Assembly (NCBI RefSeq): GCF_003597395.2
Contig: NC_133773.1
Coordinates: 68,141,502-68,205,501 of the forward strand
Source of the DNA: Chelonoidis abingdonii
Taxonomy: Eukaryota; Chordata; Testudines; Testudinidae
Direction: 5' to 3'
DNA length: 64,000 bases
Shown: in pieces, positions 21,647-35,040 of the stretch
Numbering within the stretch: position 1 is the stretch's first letter
Layout: the number at the start of each line of letters is the position of its first letter
The notes under the pieces: model-generated
What the model was told of the DNA's origin: nothing
Seen by the model: only the letters and a program-made list of their open reading frames with translations
The model's database searches: none
Program-made: the position numbers and the translations under genes

Positions 21647-24507
21647 TATAAATATCCTGGGGGAAAATAATAAGTCTATGGTGTCACTGAAAATCTCCTT
21701 GCACAGTTTGCATATATCCTTTTAATTCTTCAACCCTAACAACCAGCAGATTCATAGTTTTGTAAACAAGTCAAACCAAACTAGCTACATTCATACATAG
21801 AATACTTCAGCAAATTGCAAAAATAAATTTCCTTCAAAAATGATAGCATGTGATGAAAAAAGGAATAAAAAAGTAACAGAGTTAAACATTCACAATTGAA
21901 GTGTCTCATTCCTCCAGTCCATAGCATCACTTTTTGCCCTTGTTCAGAACTCATAATAGCCTAGGCCAACAATGTCAACGCACATGTTATAAAAGTTCAG
22001 CATATTGAAGGGAAAGAATGTGTTGCCTCCTCTACTTCAAGACAAGGAAAATTCAATTGGGAGCAAAGAAGGAAGAATACTAAAGAGAACAACCAGGTTA
22101 TACTTGGTGCTTCAGAGGAATCTCAGAGCACTTCTTTGGGTATGGAGTGATGTGTGTACTGTATGTTGTTGTCTGGACTTCAAGGAACATGTGACGTCAA
22201 ATGACACATGTAAACACATTTTTACATATTACAATCGTATACTTTTACAAGTACCACAAAGTAGTGGCTGATAAATGCCATATAGATCTTCTGCAATAAG
22301 TTGCGTGGTGTTTAACGATCCAACTATTCCACATTTTGGACTCATCAACATCTTTTTAAAACAATAAATGCCATTCCGAAAAAGAAGGGTTGTATATTTG
22401 ATGGGCACAGAATCCCTATAATGTAAGTTCTGCTGGAACTGTTAATAGAGCAAATTCTCAACAGCAAGAATAAAAATCTAACTTCAGAAGAGAAAAAAAA
22501 TATACCCCATATATAATTCATTATGGAATCTCAGCGCTCTGTTGTGCATTCAGAAATTGTGGTGCCTGCAGCTATGGTAATTACTTTTGCATTCATTATT
22601 AGAGTGCATAACAATTAGAAAAGCCTGCAGGCTTCAAGAACATGGCTTTTTTTCCTTCTCTACCCCACTGCTTAATTTTTTTAAATTTATTTTCATTTAG
22701 AAGCATGCAAAATACTAGTCCTGAAAATCAAGATATTCTACTGCATCAACAGTTCTGTTCCTATTAGAGCTAAAATTACTTATTTGGCTTTCACTGCAAA
22801 AGTTTTCTCTCCTAATGGCAGTCAGACTAATGAGGTTAATGCAACAAAGGCAACTGATTTATTTAACAGATATTATTTTTAAAAGTCAGCTGTCTGTTGT
22901 GTCTTGCTGGTTGATGGTTTGGATGTTTAACCTTCAACTAGACCATAACAGACATTCATGCATAAGATAAGGGCTTTATTGTAGTACAGAACTATAATTT
23001 TGTTTGTTTTTGTACAGATGAAAAGATCATAACTACAGAAATGAAACAACCAAACTGCAATCAAATGTTTACGAGGACAAACTTCCTGTGATTGGAGTAA
23101 ACAACACTTGACTTAATCATGAAATTGATGAAGATTAAATTTCTGGGATCTAAAACTGTCTGGCTTCATCTGTAAACCGAGTTATTAGTTCCCATTATTG
23201 ACACGACTCCAGACCTTGCTGCTCACCGCCTCTGGAAGCTATTTTATGGCCAGTCTTTGATACCCAGCCTCTGAAATGTTTCATATACATAGAAATCTGT
23301 ATAAGTGCTTTATATTAAAATAATCTATACTTTCAAACAAACACGAGCATTGTTTTCTAAAGGTTGAGACAACTGATAATGCATGGCATGTTCATTTGAC
23401 TGTTATGACATCTTCTTCCTCTCCTACTACAGATCCTAGCACAATCGGGCCCTGGTCCTTGTTTTGAGGGAAGGATCTAAGTGTTACTGTAAACAACAAT
23501 AGCAGCAAGATTGTAAAGAGTCACTAGTGATTTTGTGTGTCCCACTTATTGAGTCCCCAACTAACGATACTTGAAACGGGCCTGATTTTCAATGCCTTTT
23601 AAGTAGCCTCAATTTGGGCACCCAGCTGAAACGGCAAAATCACTACTTACTTCTGAAAATCTTGTCTGCTAAGTCTACCATTTAAAGTTCTATCAAACCA
23701 ATGATGAAAAGGAATATTGCTATCTCAGAAACAGGAGTTAAAAATAATACCAGTTACACTGTTACCATAACTCAGTAAAAGCAGAAAATTTAAGTACCAG
23801 ATTAGGAGGATTCCAGGGAAAAGAACACGGTTGGATTATTATTAACAAATCCACATTTATGTAACCAAAGATACATTTCTGTAAACCTTTAAAAAAAATT
23901 CAATAGAAACTCCTCTGAATAATAAACTGATATTTAATCAATATGTTGCTCTTCTTGCAATGATAATAGCAGAAAACCAAATATCATACAAATACTTTAG
24001 ATGACATGGAACAAGCATGGCAGAGCATGGGATCTGCATACTGAAACAAACAAACAAACAAGCAAACAAAAAAAAACCTAGAAAAGGCCTCTTCATATGC
24101 TTAATTTAGACCTGCTTAGTAGTGACCTCATTGTTTATTGGGGGATGATTTCAGTAAGACAGCAGGCTAAAGCTTCTGGTAATCCAAACCTAAATCTTCC
24201 AATTAAAATTCTTGGCATTTGGGATATAAACAGAGACAGTGGGATGCCATCACTGTTTTGATCTATGCTATGCCCTTTTTTACCAGTATCATTTTATGCT
24301 CATATAAAATGTTTGTTTCCCCTACACAAAAACAAAATACATTTTTAGTGAGTTTTAATCTTTACATTGTTGGCCTCATTTTCCCCACTGTGGGTAAGTT
24401 TGGTATAGTTCCTGCACAATGTTAGCCCTAAGCCATAGGAACTTAATTCAGACATTCTGTTTATTCTAAATGAATACGTTAAACCTATTCCCACACAGTT
24501 GACTATC
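21647..24507. other. Unique AT-rich DNA
   Basis: No gene or interspersed repeat is recognised. A short (AAAC)n array is listed separately. Confidence 0.45.
24043..24076. repeat. (AAAC)n microsatellite ending in poly-A
   Basis: About six imperfect AAAC units are followed by A9. Confidence 0.9.
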
Positions 24508-25250
24508 TTAAGCCTGGCCTACACTACGCGTTTAAACGGATTTTAGCAGCGTTAAACCGATTTAACGCTGTACCCGTCCACACTACGAGGCCCTTTATAT
24601 TGATATAAAGGGCTCTTTAAATCGGTTTCTGTACTCCTCCCCAACAAGAGAAGTAGCGCTAAAATCAGTATTACCATATCGGATTAGGGTTAGTGTGGCC
24701 GCAAATCAATGGTATTGGCCTCCAGGGGTATCCCACAGTGCACCACTGTGACCGCTCTGGACAGCAATCCGAACACGGATGCACTGGCCAGGTAAACAGG
24801 AAAAGCCCCGCGAAATTTTGAATTTCATTTCCTGTTTGCCCAGCGTGGAGCTCTGATCAGCACGGGTGGCAATACAGTCCCAAATCCAAAAAGAGCTCCA
24901 GCATGGACTGTATGGGAGATACTGGATCTGATCCCTGTTATGGGGAGGACAAATCTGTTCTATCAGAGCCAACAGATAGGACGAAATGCCAAGCATTTGA
25001 AAAAAATCTCAGGACTTACACAGTACTGCGTGCAGTGTAACGGAAGCCAAAAATCAAGTATGGCACGCTCGATGAGGTGGAAGGGGCATTCGCGGGGTTA
25101 CTGATGGCTCACTATCCCACGTCCGACAAGCAGTGCCGAGAATTATTACTTCTTGGCTGAGCCAATGCCTATAGTCAACACTTGTTCGGCGTGGTCATGT
25201 AAGTCGACATTTACTCCGGCCCCCCATGTGAGAAAGGAAGATTGTTCTTG
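24508..25250 (+). mobile_element. TTA-associated PIF/Harbinger-like element, right end lost in noise
   Basis: After TTA (24,508-24,510) the sequence has a CTACACTACGCGTTTAAACG start, GCGTTAAACCGATTTAACGC, GCCCCGCGAAATTTTGAATT and CTTGGCTGAGCCAATG. These follow, in order, the 1,092-bp element at 42,819 but as a clearly different subfamily. From about 25,050 mismatches and small indels become frequent, and homology fades near 25,250. No transposase is present. Confidence 0.7.
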
Positions 25251-26649
25251 ACTTTTTCAAGTTTCACTTATGTTTAATGAATGTGTGGTAGAGCGATGCT
25301 GGCAGTTTGAAGAGGCAGGATTCGTCTTCACCTCCCTGGTGGCAGATGTGCAGTAAATGACTGCTATCGTCTCCCAATCAGCCCTTGGGTCTTGCTGTGG
25401 CCTGGGAGTTGGGGGCTTGGCCGTGCGGCGTTTCTGTGGATGAGTGTTGTTGGCTGGTCATTTGCCCGATGTTTAGTAGGTGCCGCGGAGATCAGAGGTC
25501 TGGTGGAGGTTACTGCGCGTCATATGTTTAGGCGGATGGCTGTGAGCTTTAAGTTCAGGCGCGCCTGCCCCGTTGTGTAAAGAAGAGGAGTTTCGTGTGT
25601 TGAGTCTGCTGGACGTCTTATAGTGAGCTGAGTGCTGGTGCTCCTCGCCCGCGAGGGCGCGGGTTAGTCATTTGTCCTGCGTGGGACTGTTCGCTATGGC
25701 AGCGTGAGGCTGGCTCCCCGCCGATTGGTGTAGTATCTACACAAGCGACAATAAGTCACGGTTGGTATTGTCGCTTTGGTCGTTGTTAGGTTAACTTCTT
25801 GACATAATGTGATGATCATTACGGCGATGTAGGGCGTAGGGAAGGTTTGGAATGTAGAGGTGAAGCGATGGGCGTTGGTTGTTGTGAGAGGGGCAACCCC
25901 GTGTGGTTTGTGAATGCATGTAGGTGTCTGTTGGTGCGACGGATTGAACAGGCGACTGGTCGTCTCGTGGGAGTAGACAGATGGTTCTGATGTCTGTCTC
26001 TACGGTGACATGGCGCCGAGGTGTTTCTAGGTGGACTGAGTCGTGCTGATGTTTTTAGACGATGAAGGTGTTGGATGTGATCGGGCGGTAGTTTTTCCTT
26101 TGTGGCTTGCGGCGCTGGCGGCGAGCGCTCATGCGCGATAGGCAGGGAGGCACGGCGTCGTGGCATTGGTAGTAGAGTGTCGACATGGTATGCAAACGAA
26201 GCAGGTAATCTTCTTTTTTTGCTTATGCCACATTTTATCAATGGCGAGAGGGAGTGGTACAGGACGAGTGTAGACGGCTCTCGTTGCGTATTCTGCCAAG
26301 GGCTTCAAAGTTGGAGATGTGGCGGGTGTTAGCTGCGGCGGGGCTGTCAATGAACGGCGCTGTTTGTAGTAGCGGGCATCGCTCATGAGCATGAGCGGTT
26401 TTGACGAGTCTTGTTATAAATGCGAAGGTAATTGGCGGAGACGAGGTGTCCAGATGGTTGGCCGTGGCGTTGCGCGTGCTGCGCAGTGCGCTAGTCCAGG
26501 CGGGAAATAGGAGAGAGGTTTCGTGTGTAATATTGGATGATCGGTGTCTGGCTCTTTGTGTGTTTGGAGAGGGATATTGGGTGCGTTTGGGGCGGACATT
26601 TACCAGATGGAGATCGGCAACGTGAGTACTATGATTTTGGCCGAGTAGC

Positions 26650-26850
26650 ACGGGTGTAGATTCAACCCAGAATTCGCAAGGCGGCGAAGCTGCAGGAACT
26701 ATGGAAGTACGGTACAGGAATAGATGTACGCCAGCCTGGGTGCAACGCTCTTTGGATAGGAAGTGGAGCGCGTGGTGGATGCTTATCGACCAGTGGACGA
26801 CGCGAGCCCCTACAAATTAACCTGTGTATCGGCCAGACCGAACCCAATGT
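26650..26850 (-). mobile_element. Noisy copy of the short TTA-flanked MITE
   Basis: CAACCCAGAATTCGCAAGGC and CTGCAGGAACTATGGAAG, then GGTGCAACGCTC, follow the order of the copy at 32,375-32,465 with many indels. Limits are approximate because of sequence quality. Confidence 0.5.
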
Positions 26851-29154
26851 GCTCACTGTTACGTGCAACCTCTGGCTCCTTGACAGAGATGATATTAGAG
26901 GAAATCTTTACCATGTGGAGCCAACCGCAAACCAAGCTGTGTTGCATTTCCGGACTTACTAGCTTCACGATCCTTGGTCTTAAGGCCGGGATAATAATGT
27001 TAAACGTCCACCTTCAGCTTTCATGCATTGCCGCTATCACTGGCTTACAGAAGAAGGATATATGGTGAGTGTGAGTGGGTAGGCTATTACCAACGAAACT
27101 TCAGGTAGGCCCTAATGTGATTATCAAAATCGACTCCCATCAGTCGGTGACGATCATCTTGCCTTGCCTTTACTCATGATTTTCAAAAGAACTCTGTGAC
27201 CATGCTCGGCAACAAGTCACCCTTTTGCCATGCCTTATGGTCCTCCGTATTCGCGGTTGTGCGGATAGGGCAAGAAGTCTGCGCCTTTAAGACTCATTCA
27301 CTTGAATAATTGGTAGGGGACCGGCTCATCTAGCTGACGGTTAAAAAATCCTAGCAAAGACTTAGAGGTGCGTCAGGGTGATCATTTTGAGAGCCGTGAG
27401 GTAGGTGGTTTTCTTAATATTGGTGACGTGGGAGTGGATGGGTGGTTCATATGAGATTAAGTCAGGTTGAGGGACCTAGGGGCATTAGTTTTGGGTTGTT
27501 GACCCAGTCTCTCTCTTTCTCTCCTCGCGCTTCCGTTCCCTGGTACGTTGGGTTGACGGTGTGGATGCGGGGTGGGAGTAGGTGGTGGTGTGGCGGCGTG
27601 ATGCGTGATAGTCGGACAGGTAGTGTCTGCCTCGATAGCCTGCTCCCTCTCAACTGCAACTCATGCTGATAACATACATCATTAACCTAGGCTTTTCTAG
27701 GATTTTTATCGCTCATTGTATGTGCCTGTCCAAGTGATCGAGTAGAGATGAGGGATGTAGAAGGTCGACACTTCTCCGATCCCAATGTCTCGCCCCAGGC
27801 GCATAAGTGACTTTGTGTAGGCGCGTATGCATCTAGGAAGTCTGAGCAATGCAGGGAGCTTAGCCGAGCTCGTCCGAGTGGGTTTGTGGTCTAGATTTCC
27901 GAGCCATACACCTACTTCTTCCTGTACACCAGGTGCAGAAGTATCTGAGCTGATATTGTAATACCATCCTTCCTCTGCTCCCCTAGGCAGCTTTAGCTTG
28001 GGCTGAATCTTAATATTTTCTCTACGTCGATCTCTGGCGATGGATCAGGTCAGGTATACCGGTATGTGTGATGGCTGTGCTGCTGTGCTGCTGGTCACAG
28101 TTGCCATTTCTGACCCAATGATGCTCCTGGGTTGACTGCTGCTTTCGATGTTTTGTACGCTACTGAAATGAGTTGCTGCAGGTGGAAACAGCCCCACACA
28201 TCAATATCGCGAACCTAACGATGTGTCTGTTCCCTCTGAAAACTTCCCGAGCCCGTAGTTTTGAGACACCAAGCGCGTTTTCTGGAGTATTGTGCACGTG
28301 CGGTCCGGGCCAGGAACATTAAGGGAAACTTCTTAGCTTTTATTTCTTAAAAGAGATGATGAACACGTGCAAGATTCTAGGCAGAGTTCAGGCTCGACAT
28401 ACTAGAGAAAATCGCCGCCAGATGCTGCTTTCCTCTCATGGATCTTCAATGCCTCCAAAGCTATCCACTCCACACAAGTATTATTCATCTCCATGTCTGA
28501 ATTTTTTCATATCAAATATATATGAACGTGGTGTGCCTGGAGACTCCCATATTTTGCTCAGATCTGCTAAGGCTATATTCAGGAGTGATGTGAGTCCAAC
28601 TTAAAGAGTTACAAGTCTGGAAGAGACAAAAGGGATTCTCACTAGCCCCAGTTAGTTACAGATGGATAAACTGAGCTATCGACTGATGACTATTTGAACT
28701 CTTGGCCAACAGTCATCCTGTGAGCGCGCCCGAGTTGTAATCCATTCTCCTGATCCCAGTCCCCGATCCTCCTACCTATTGTCTCAGGGCATAAACTTTA
28801 GAACTATACTTTACGGTGTTCAGTGTGCCTAGTGAAACACTCATTTTCAGATGAAAAGTCAGACAGTAGAGGATGTGTTCATGTGCACTGTCATTGCCTG
28901 GTTGTGTAGGCAGTTCACCCCCGAATGGCCTCCACCTTGCAGGTACAAAAGGTGTCCTTTTTAAGGTGTCTGAAGGAGTTTTTAGCAGAATCAGAGTTCG
29001 CTGACCACTAGATACCTTGCTGAAGAGAGCTAGGTCTGAGCACCCTACTCACAACCGTATTACTATATCCTTCTAGTAATGACTGTACACCTTGTCCGTC
29101 ATAGTACAGCGGGAGTCCCCAATGGATCCACTTGTTAGCGTCTATCTCAGGACC

Positions 29155-30010
29155 CCTTGGTCTACACTACCCATTTCAACCGAAATATAGATAGCTTAAA
29201 CTGAATTAATCCCTGCACCCTTCCACACTCAAGATTGCTCTTTATATATCGATATAAAGGGCTCTTTAAACCGCTTTCTGTACTCCGCGCCCACGAGGTG
29301 GCCTAAGAGTTGAGCACTGAAATCACTATTGCCATGTCGGGAATGTCAGTTAGGTGTGGCCGCCAATGGGGATGGGTTAGTTTGCGTCCTCGTGTTGATG
29401 GTCATCCCACATGGATTTATTCATTTTGCAACTCCTCTGCGGACATGCTCAATCCCCATGAACTCGGATGCGAATAATTCCGGCCAGGAATGAGATTTTG
29501 GAGTAGACAGTCGAAAAGCCCTGCGAACTTTTTGAAATTTCATTTCCTGCTTAGACCCCGACGTGGAGCCATGCCGGTACCCAAATCCAAAAAGAGGTTC
29601 CAGCATGGATCCTACGGAGTATACTGATCTGATCGGCTGCTTTATGAGGGGAGGAGCGAGATTCTTTTCTATCAGACTTCCGTTCCATTGATAGATGAAA
29701 TGCAAGGCCAATTGGCAAATCTCCAGCTATGCAAGAGAGCCTACAAGCGTGCTTCTCATCACCAGTGCTGTGAACAACTGTAACAGAGAGCCAAAGAATC
29801 AAATGACGCTCCATGAAGCGAGGGAGGGGCACTGAAGACTCCCAGTTTCTGCAAGTTACTCCGAAAACTTGATTCTCTGGTTAGCTCCGTCACCCTGCCT
29901 GAAGCGCGTCAAAAAACATTCTCCCTAGTGGTTCAGAAAGATGTTCGTCAATTACCCTCCATACCCCTCAAAGAAAAGGAGAGAGGAAAAAAGATCATTT
30001 CCGCCCTTTT
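29155..30010 (+). mobile_element. Noisy copy of the ~1.1-kb TTA-flanked element
   Basis: GGTCTACACTACCCATTTCA begins a series of matches to the element at 24,508: GATATAAAGGGCTCTTTAAA, AAATTTCATTTCCTGCTTAG, a CAAATCCAAAAAGAGGTTCC word and TTCTCTGGTTAGCTCCG. Small insertions and deletions are scattered throughout. It is at least a fourth copy of this superfamily in the window. Confidence 0.6.
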
Positions 30011-31699
30011 CTCAGTGTCACCGTAATTACCCTCTGAGTTACTGCATGCTTGCTGGTAGACGGGATAGAGCAGCGGACCTGCTAACGACACGCACGCACT
30101 CCTTCTCCCCTCCACCTCAGGCTTTAGTCAGATGGTACAGTACAAAATGACTGATGTAGCTGTCCTCATCATCCTTGAGTGGTCGGCTGGCCTGAGGTGA
30201 CCGGTGGCGTGCCTGGCGGAAAATAAGAGTGGAACTCCTTGTCTTACATCCTTTACTTTAAGCATTTGATTCCTGAGATCATCCTTGCAGATGTGCAATA
30301 GGCTGAACCATCCCTTCTACATAGCAGCTGGAGGGCTGAAGCTCCTCTCCCCGACCCCCGCCTTTCATGTTCTAAGTTAAGAGATTCTAGACTATTCATT
30401 AGCCCTAGCAGGAGTGCTGTGCTCCCTCTCCCCTCACAACCTCTTATTGAGTCATGGAGTAAATGTTCTGCCTGAATATCGATAGCAGCTGGAGGCTGGT
30501 ACCTCCCCCTCATGTTTAGCATACGTGAAAAAAGTCAGTGTTTCTTATTCCTGCAAAATTCTATTACTTCATCACACATAATTGGGAATAAAACTGCCAA
30601 TGGTAGCGTCTGAGGATGGGGGTGGAGTAGGGAGCAAATGCGTTGGTCCGCAGATTGTTGCCGATGTCGACTCGGATGCGATCACTCCCTCCTGTACCCT
30701 AGGATATGGCACATGCAAGCTCATCATTCTCTGATGGGATTTCTGGCAGCTCTGACCCTGGAGCGGGTCTGTGCTCTCTTGCTTCACTAGTCTGTGAGAC
30801 TCGCCTGCCCATAATTCTAGGCGGGACTGACTGACTTTTAGCACAAAACACCTAAAGGGAACTGAACCTGAATCATTCCCATTTATGATATCGCAATGTA
30901 TGCCCATGGCTGAACCTCAGCATCCATAAGGGTCCAGCCAGGAGCACCCTGACCAGCAGCAGACGGTACCATATGACTGGTAACTGTATTTGCCACATTC
31001 CAAAGCACAGACGTGCAAAGTAGGGCTGGCTAGCTGTCTCTGCTACCTTTTTTCATAGCAAACATTTGGCATGCTGCTTCGTGAAGGCACTCTGCATCTG
31101 TTGAGAGGTCTATAATATATGTACCGTCTTGCTTCTGTCTGTCGGACCACATGTGGTGATCCTGGCTGGCCCTTTGCTGAAGAGAGGGTCATGACCGCGC
31201 GGCACGATCTGCTATTCGGGCCGCTCTAATCCATCAGAACAGGGTCTCTGACTTCCCCAGTCTTCCGCTTAGCCTCTTTATGTGTTTGTGCTAAAAAAGA
31301 GTCTACGCTCAGCTAGAATATCGGGGCAAGTCTGACATAGTGAGTGCGGAGAGATTGAGCCGCATGCCCGCTCCGGAGCCAGTAGCGACATCCAACCCAA
31401 AGAGAAGTGGTTATGAGAGCTCTCGAATGTCGACATATAGGCAAATAGGGATACAGGCCTGCCTGACTCGCTGGTGCTCTGAGTCTCGCACAACCCCATC
31501 TTATGGCACGTTTGACGTTTCTACCTCCTGCTCCGACACCTCTCGCGCCGAATCCAGTGAAGTAATGGCCCGGGGTCCCAAATAATCCATGAAGTTGTCT
31601 GCCCCCTCCTTTCATGGTTGTGTGAAGTGGAGAGGTAAGATTTGCCACGAATAGCATACCATCTGACCTTTTTAGTGAGCTAAAATGAGGGGGGAGCCA

Positions 31700-32085
31700 G
31701 TCAGTTGCCTAATAGATATCGCAGTCATCCATGTAATTAACTACTTAAAAAGGGTGAGAGAGGACCGACATTTACCAGAACACCCGCTAATACTACTTTT
31801 GCTTCCCACAATGCATTTTGATCTCCAACCCAGAGAAATTTCAATTGGGCGGGAGGAGGACTGTCAGGACTATGGATTAGCTACCCACGAAATGCCAACG
31901 CTCTGGAAATTCTGTGCTAAAGTTCCTCGAAAAGAGTATCCATGAGCATGCTACACCTGTCAAATGAATGGCTAATTAGTTGTGAGGACCAGCGTGTGCG
32001 TGCGACTTAATTATACAATCTCTTTTAAAAAAAAACAGTTTATTGTAAAAAGTCGGATAATAATCCCGTTTAGTGTAGACAATAC
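31700..32085 (-). mobile_element. Noisy MITE copy immediately left of the gap
   Basis: GACATTTACCAGAACACCCG, TGATCTCCAACCCAGAGAAA, GGACTATGGATTAGCTACCC and a terminal CCGTTTAGTGTAGACAATAC track the clean copy at 32,217-32,606 in the same orientation. Confidence 0.6.
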
Positions 32086-32161
32086 CTCAAAGTGCTAGGT
32101 GCAACCACATGAGGAACTAATATTCTGTGGGCAGCCAAGTATTTCAGGCTGATTAGACAAC

Positions 32162-32186
32162 NNNNNNNNNNNNNNNNNNNNNNNNN
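32162..32186. other. Assembly gap of 25 N
   Basis: Exactly 25 undetermined bases. The round number suggests a placeholder of unknown true length. Confidence 0.98.
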
Positions 32187-32609
32187 ACACATACGGTGAC
32201 AGTAAAAAAAGGCTGAACAGGCTCCATGGTTGCCGTGCTATGGCGTCTGCCAGGGCAATCCAGGGAAAAAGGGCGTGAAATGATCGTCTGCCGTTGTTTT
32301 CCTGGAGGAAGGAATGAGTGACGACATTTACCCAGAACCACCCGTGACAATGATTTTTGCCCCATCAGGCACTGGGATCTCAACCCAGAATTCCAAGGGG
32401 CGGGGGGAGACTGCAGGAACTATGGAATAGCTACAGAATAACTACCCACAGTGCAACGCTCCGGAAATTGACGCTAGCCTCGGACCATGGACGCACACAG
32501 CCAAATTAATGTGCTTAGTGTGGCCACGTGCACTCGACTTTATACAATCTGTTTTACAAAACCAGTTTGTGTAAAATCGGAATAATCCCATAGTGTAGAC
32601 ATATCCTTA
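32187..32609 (-). mobile_element. TTA-flanked PIF/Harbinger-like MITE, cut by the gap
   Basis: Read on the minus strand it starts after the TTA at 32,607-32,609 with GGATATGTCTACACTATGGG, continues with GGTCCGAGGCTAGCGTC and GCCATAGCACGGCAACCATG, and runs on into the gap. It is the counterpart of 12,297-12,656 and continues past the point where that copy is cut. Confidence 0.75.
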
Positions 32610-34300
32610 GTTTTAATAACCTGCCATTTCTATTCCTGCAATGGCAAGGGAGGCTTTCATGGGTGCAACTCAGGGCATATTTTGAAGAGACAGTTGAGTC
32701 TCCATAGTAAAACTGGCTAGTTTTTGGTTATAATCCTGATTTGGCCATTTCCACCCGCTCCCTCTAATTTCTCAAAAGCATAAACAATCAACTTTAAGTC
32801 TGTTAAACCTAAACCACTGCTGGTAAATAGATCCCCCTCCCTGCCACCTTAAAACTTGAAGATGATTGGGCAAAGATATTAATCAAATATAAATATTTGA
32901 AAAAACAGAGGTAGTTCTTACGCAAACATTTCCTGATTTTTTTAATTTAGGAACATTATCTCAAAAATATCATTTCCAGAAACTCTTAAAATTATTTTAT
33001 TCTGTCCTAAGTGAGTGGTGCTTTTGACTGATTTTTTGAAGTCTGATATCATAAATTAATTCTGAAATTATTCAATAAGTTGTGTTTTCCCTGACATGAA
33101 AATTTTGAGGCATCTATAAAGACTATTCTGCAAGACTGCCCTCACAGAGTTTATGAACATCACAGTGTCTCTATCTGCATGTCATATATGGAGAATAAAT
33201 TCTATAGGGACGCAGATCTTCACTCATGGATTTGTACGGTAATCAACATGTTTTTCTGGCCCAAACCCCAAAGACCAATTTCAAGGTGGGCCTCACTTGT
33301 CAATCTGTGAAGCTTATAAATTCTTAGGACCATACAGAGATACCAAGGCTGATAGCCTCTTAGATCTGCAGCGATTATAAACTCTTCAGGGTCATCAGAC
33401 TTGGTAAACCTCTCTAGGTCTGCAGAATTTATCATATCGATTATATAATGGAAAGAAACTGCAAGTGACAAGAAATTGGAAAATATAAAGATCAGTGTGG
33501 TTATTTTTCCTTATGTGATGAGGCATCCTTATAGTCAGTCATTCCTGCTACAGCTAAGAAATGCTTCTTTTGTGAATGTGTTCTGATATTTCAGTCTTAT
33601 CTTTAAAATAAATAAATAAAAAAATGTATAAATTGATGTAGTTAAGCAAAATAGCCAAAGTACTATATTTATTTTTATGTTAGATTTTTAGTAGGATGAC
33701 TGAACTAGAAACAAAATTGAAAGTATTTGTTCTCTTTATTCAATGATCTGAGAGTTATTCTTCCAAAATTGGAACCCAGGAGCCTGGTGAACTATGCATT
33801 GAATTTTATGAACAGCTTGAAGAATAATTGTGGGAACCACTTATTAAGATGCAGTCTTTCCCTCACTCATTTCTTTATTCTTTGTTTCATATTCCAGATC
33901 CAAATGATAGTGAGAAGCTCTTATTAAAGCAAATGAGAATGCAAAGCGAGAAAAAAAAATTATATATCACTGCCATGAAGAGCCAAGCAGAATTATATAA
34001 GGATTTGCTATAGTGCAGCTGTTGTTGATCTGTTTGATCTTCAGTTAATATATTTACACACACGCCCTTCATAAATTTAGCAGAGAAAGCCATTTGGTTG
34101 TGTCTGTAAATTCTTTGAAAATTTTGGAGAATTTTATTGTCAAGAAATCAGAAACAAGTGACTGAAAAAAAATAAACTAAAACATTTAGGCAGTATACGT
34201 GCTTTGGAGATTAACAGTACTTAACAGAGAAAAGGTACTTACTCATTTGTATGATTATAATATGATACAGAAAACACATCTGACTCAGTCAGGGATTATG
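32610..34300. other. Unique AT-rich DNA
   Basis: No gene or repeat recognised. Confidence 0.45.
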
Positions 34301-34388
34301 AGGATAGATTTTGCCCTAAAACATGTATGCCCACACCCTTGAAGTAAATAGGAGTTCTATATGTATCTGAGGGCAGAATTTTGTCCAT
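34301..34388. repeat. Short palindromic amniote-type repeat
   Basis: GATTTTGCCCT near the left and AGGGCAGAATTTTGTCC at the right are inverted, with TTGAAGTAAATAGGAGTTC between. This matches a small fold-back repeat common in sauropsids as I recall it. No TSD was identified. Confidence 0.4.
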
Positions 34389-34539
34389 AAAATTAAATTA
34401 CGAGTGTATCTTTGTCAGATATTTTAAATACCATTAAATTGGGTGGGAATTAGGTACCCAACTCCCAATGTGGGTCACTTGGAGTGGGGCATCTAATTCC
34501 CTATGTGCATTTGAAAATCTCCTTGGTATTTTGGTTGTT

Positions 34540-35040
34540 TCATTTATTTCTATTGCATTAGTGCCTAAGGACCCCAAACATGAATCAGATATCCTACAGC
34601 ACTAGGCACTGTACAACAAATAAGAATAGCAATTCTTTCTCTGCAATATAAAGAAATGTGACAAGTGAAGAAACAAGATAGAGGCGGTTCAGGAAGACAA
34701 CGTTATAAAAGAAATAAGCACATATGTGTAAGTTGCTATAAAGTGGATCTAGTAGTCTACTCAGGAAGATACTCAGCAAGGCTATACTTAGAGTGCTGGT
34801 CAAGTAAAGCAAGTCTACCCAAGCCTTGAAACATAGATGAATAGACCAGAGTCTCCTTAGTTTGGCTTCCACTGGCAGATTTTAATTGAAAATAACTGAA
34901 TGCTACATTTATTGTTACTATTTATTTGTATTACCATAGTGCCTAGGAACACTAGTCTTGGATCAAGGCGTCATTGTGCTGTATGAACAGAACAAAAAGT
35001 CTATGCCCCAGAGGCTTACAATCTCTGCCTTTAGATTTGA
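34540..35040 (+). repeat. Two decayed copies of a SINE-like repeat
   Basis: GTGCCTAAGGACCCCAAACA with CACTAGGCACTGTACAACA (about 34,560-34,620) and GTGCCTAGGAACACTAGTCT with AGGCTTACAATCTCTGCC (about 34,940-35,028) are related and in the same orientation. The family is widespread in reptiles and birds, but I cannot name it from sequence alone. Confidence 0.5.

Larger units (their letters stand above)
25050..32161. other. Anomalous, probably low-accuracy sequence next to a gap
   Basis: This block is rich in CpG and GC compared with its flanks. It contains recognisable repeats carrying dense substitutions and single-base indels, and ends at a run of exactly 25 Ns. Noisy copies of DNA elements are visible at about 26,655-26,850, 29,155-30,010 and 31,700-32,085, and a tRNA-like or SINE-like end near 28,660-28,790. 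Open frames here of up to 140 codons have low-complexity Arg/Ser/Pro/His translations. The likely cause is unpolished long-read extension into a gap. I would not annotate genes in it. Confidence 0.75.

Noticed and set aside
25819..26651. Several overlapping open frames of 87-140 codons on both strands
   Set aside because: They lie in the low-accuracy block. Translations are low-complexity, and indel-rich sequence cannot be trusted for frames.
25380..26700. CpG island
   Set aside because: CpG richness coincides with the suspected sequencing-error block and ends at the gap. No transcription unit is visible.
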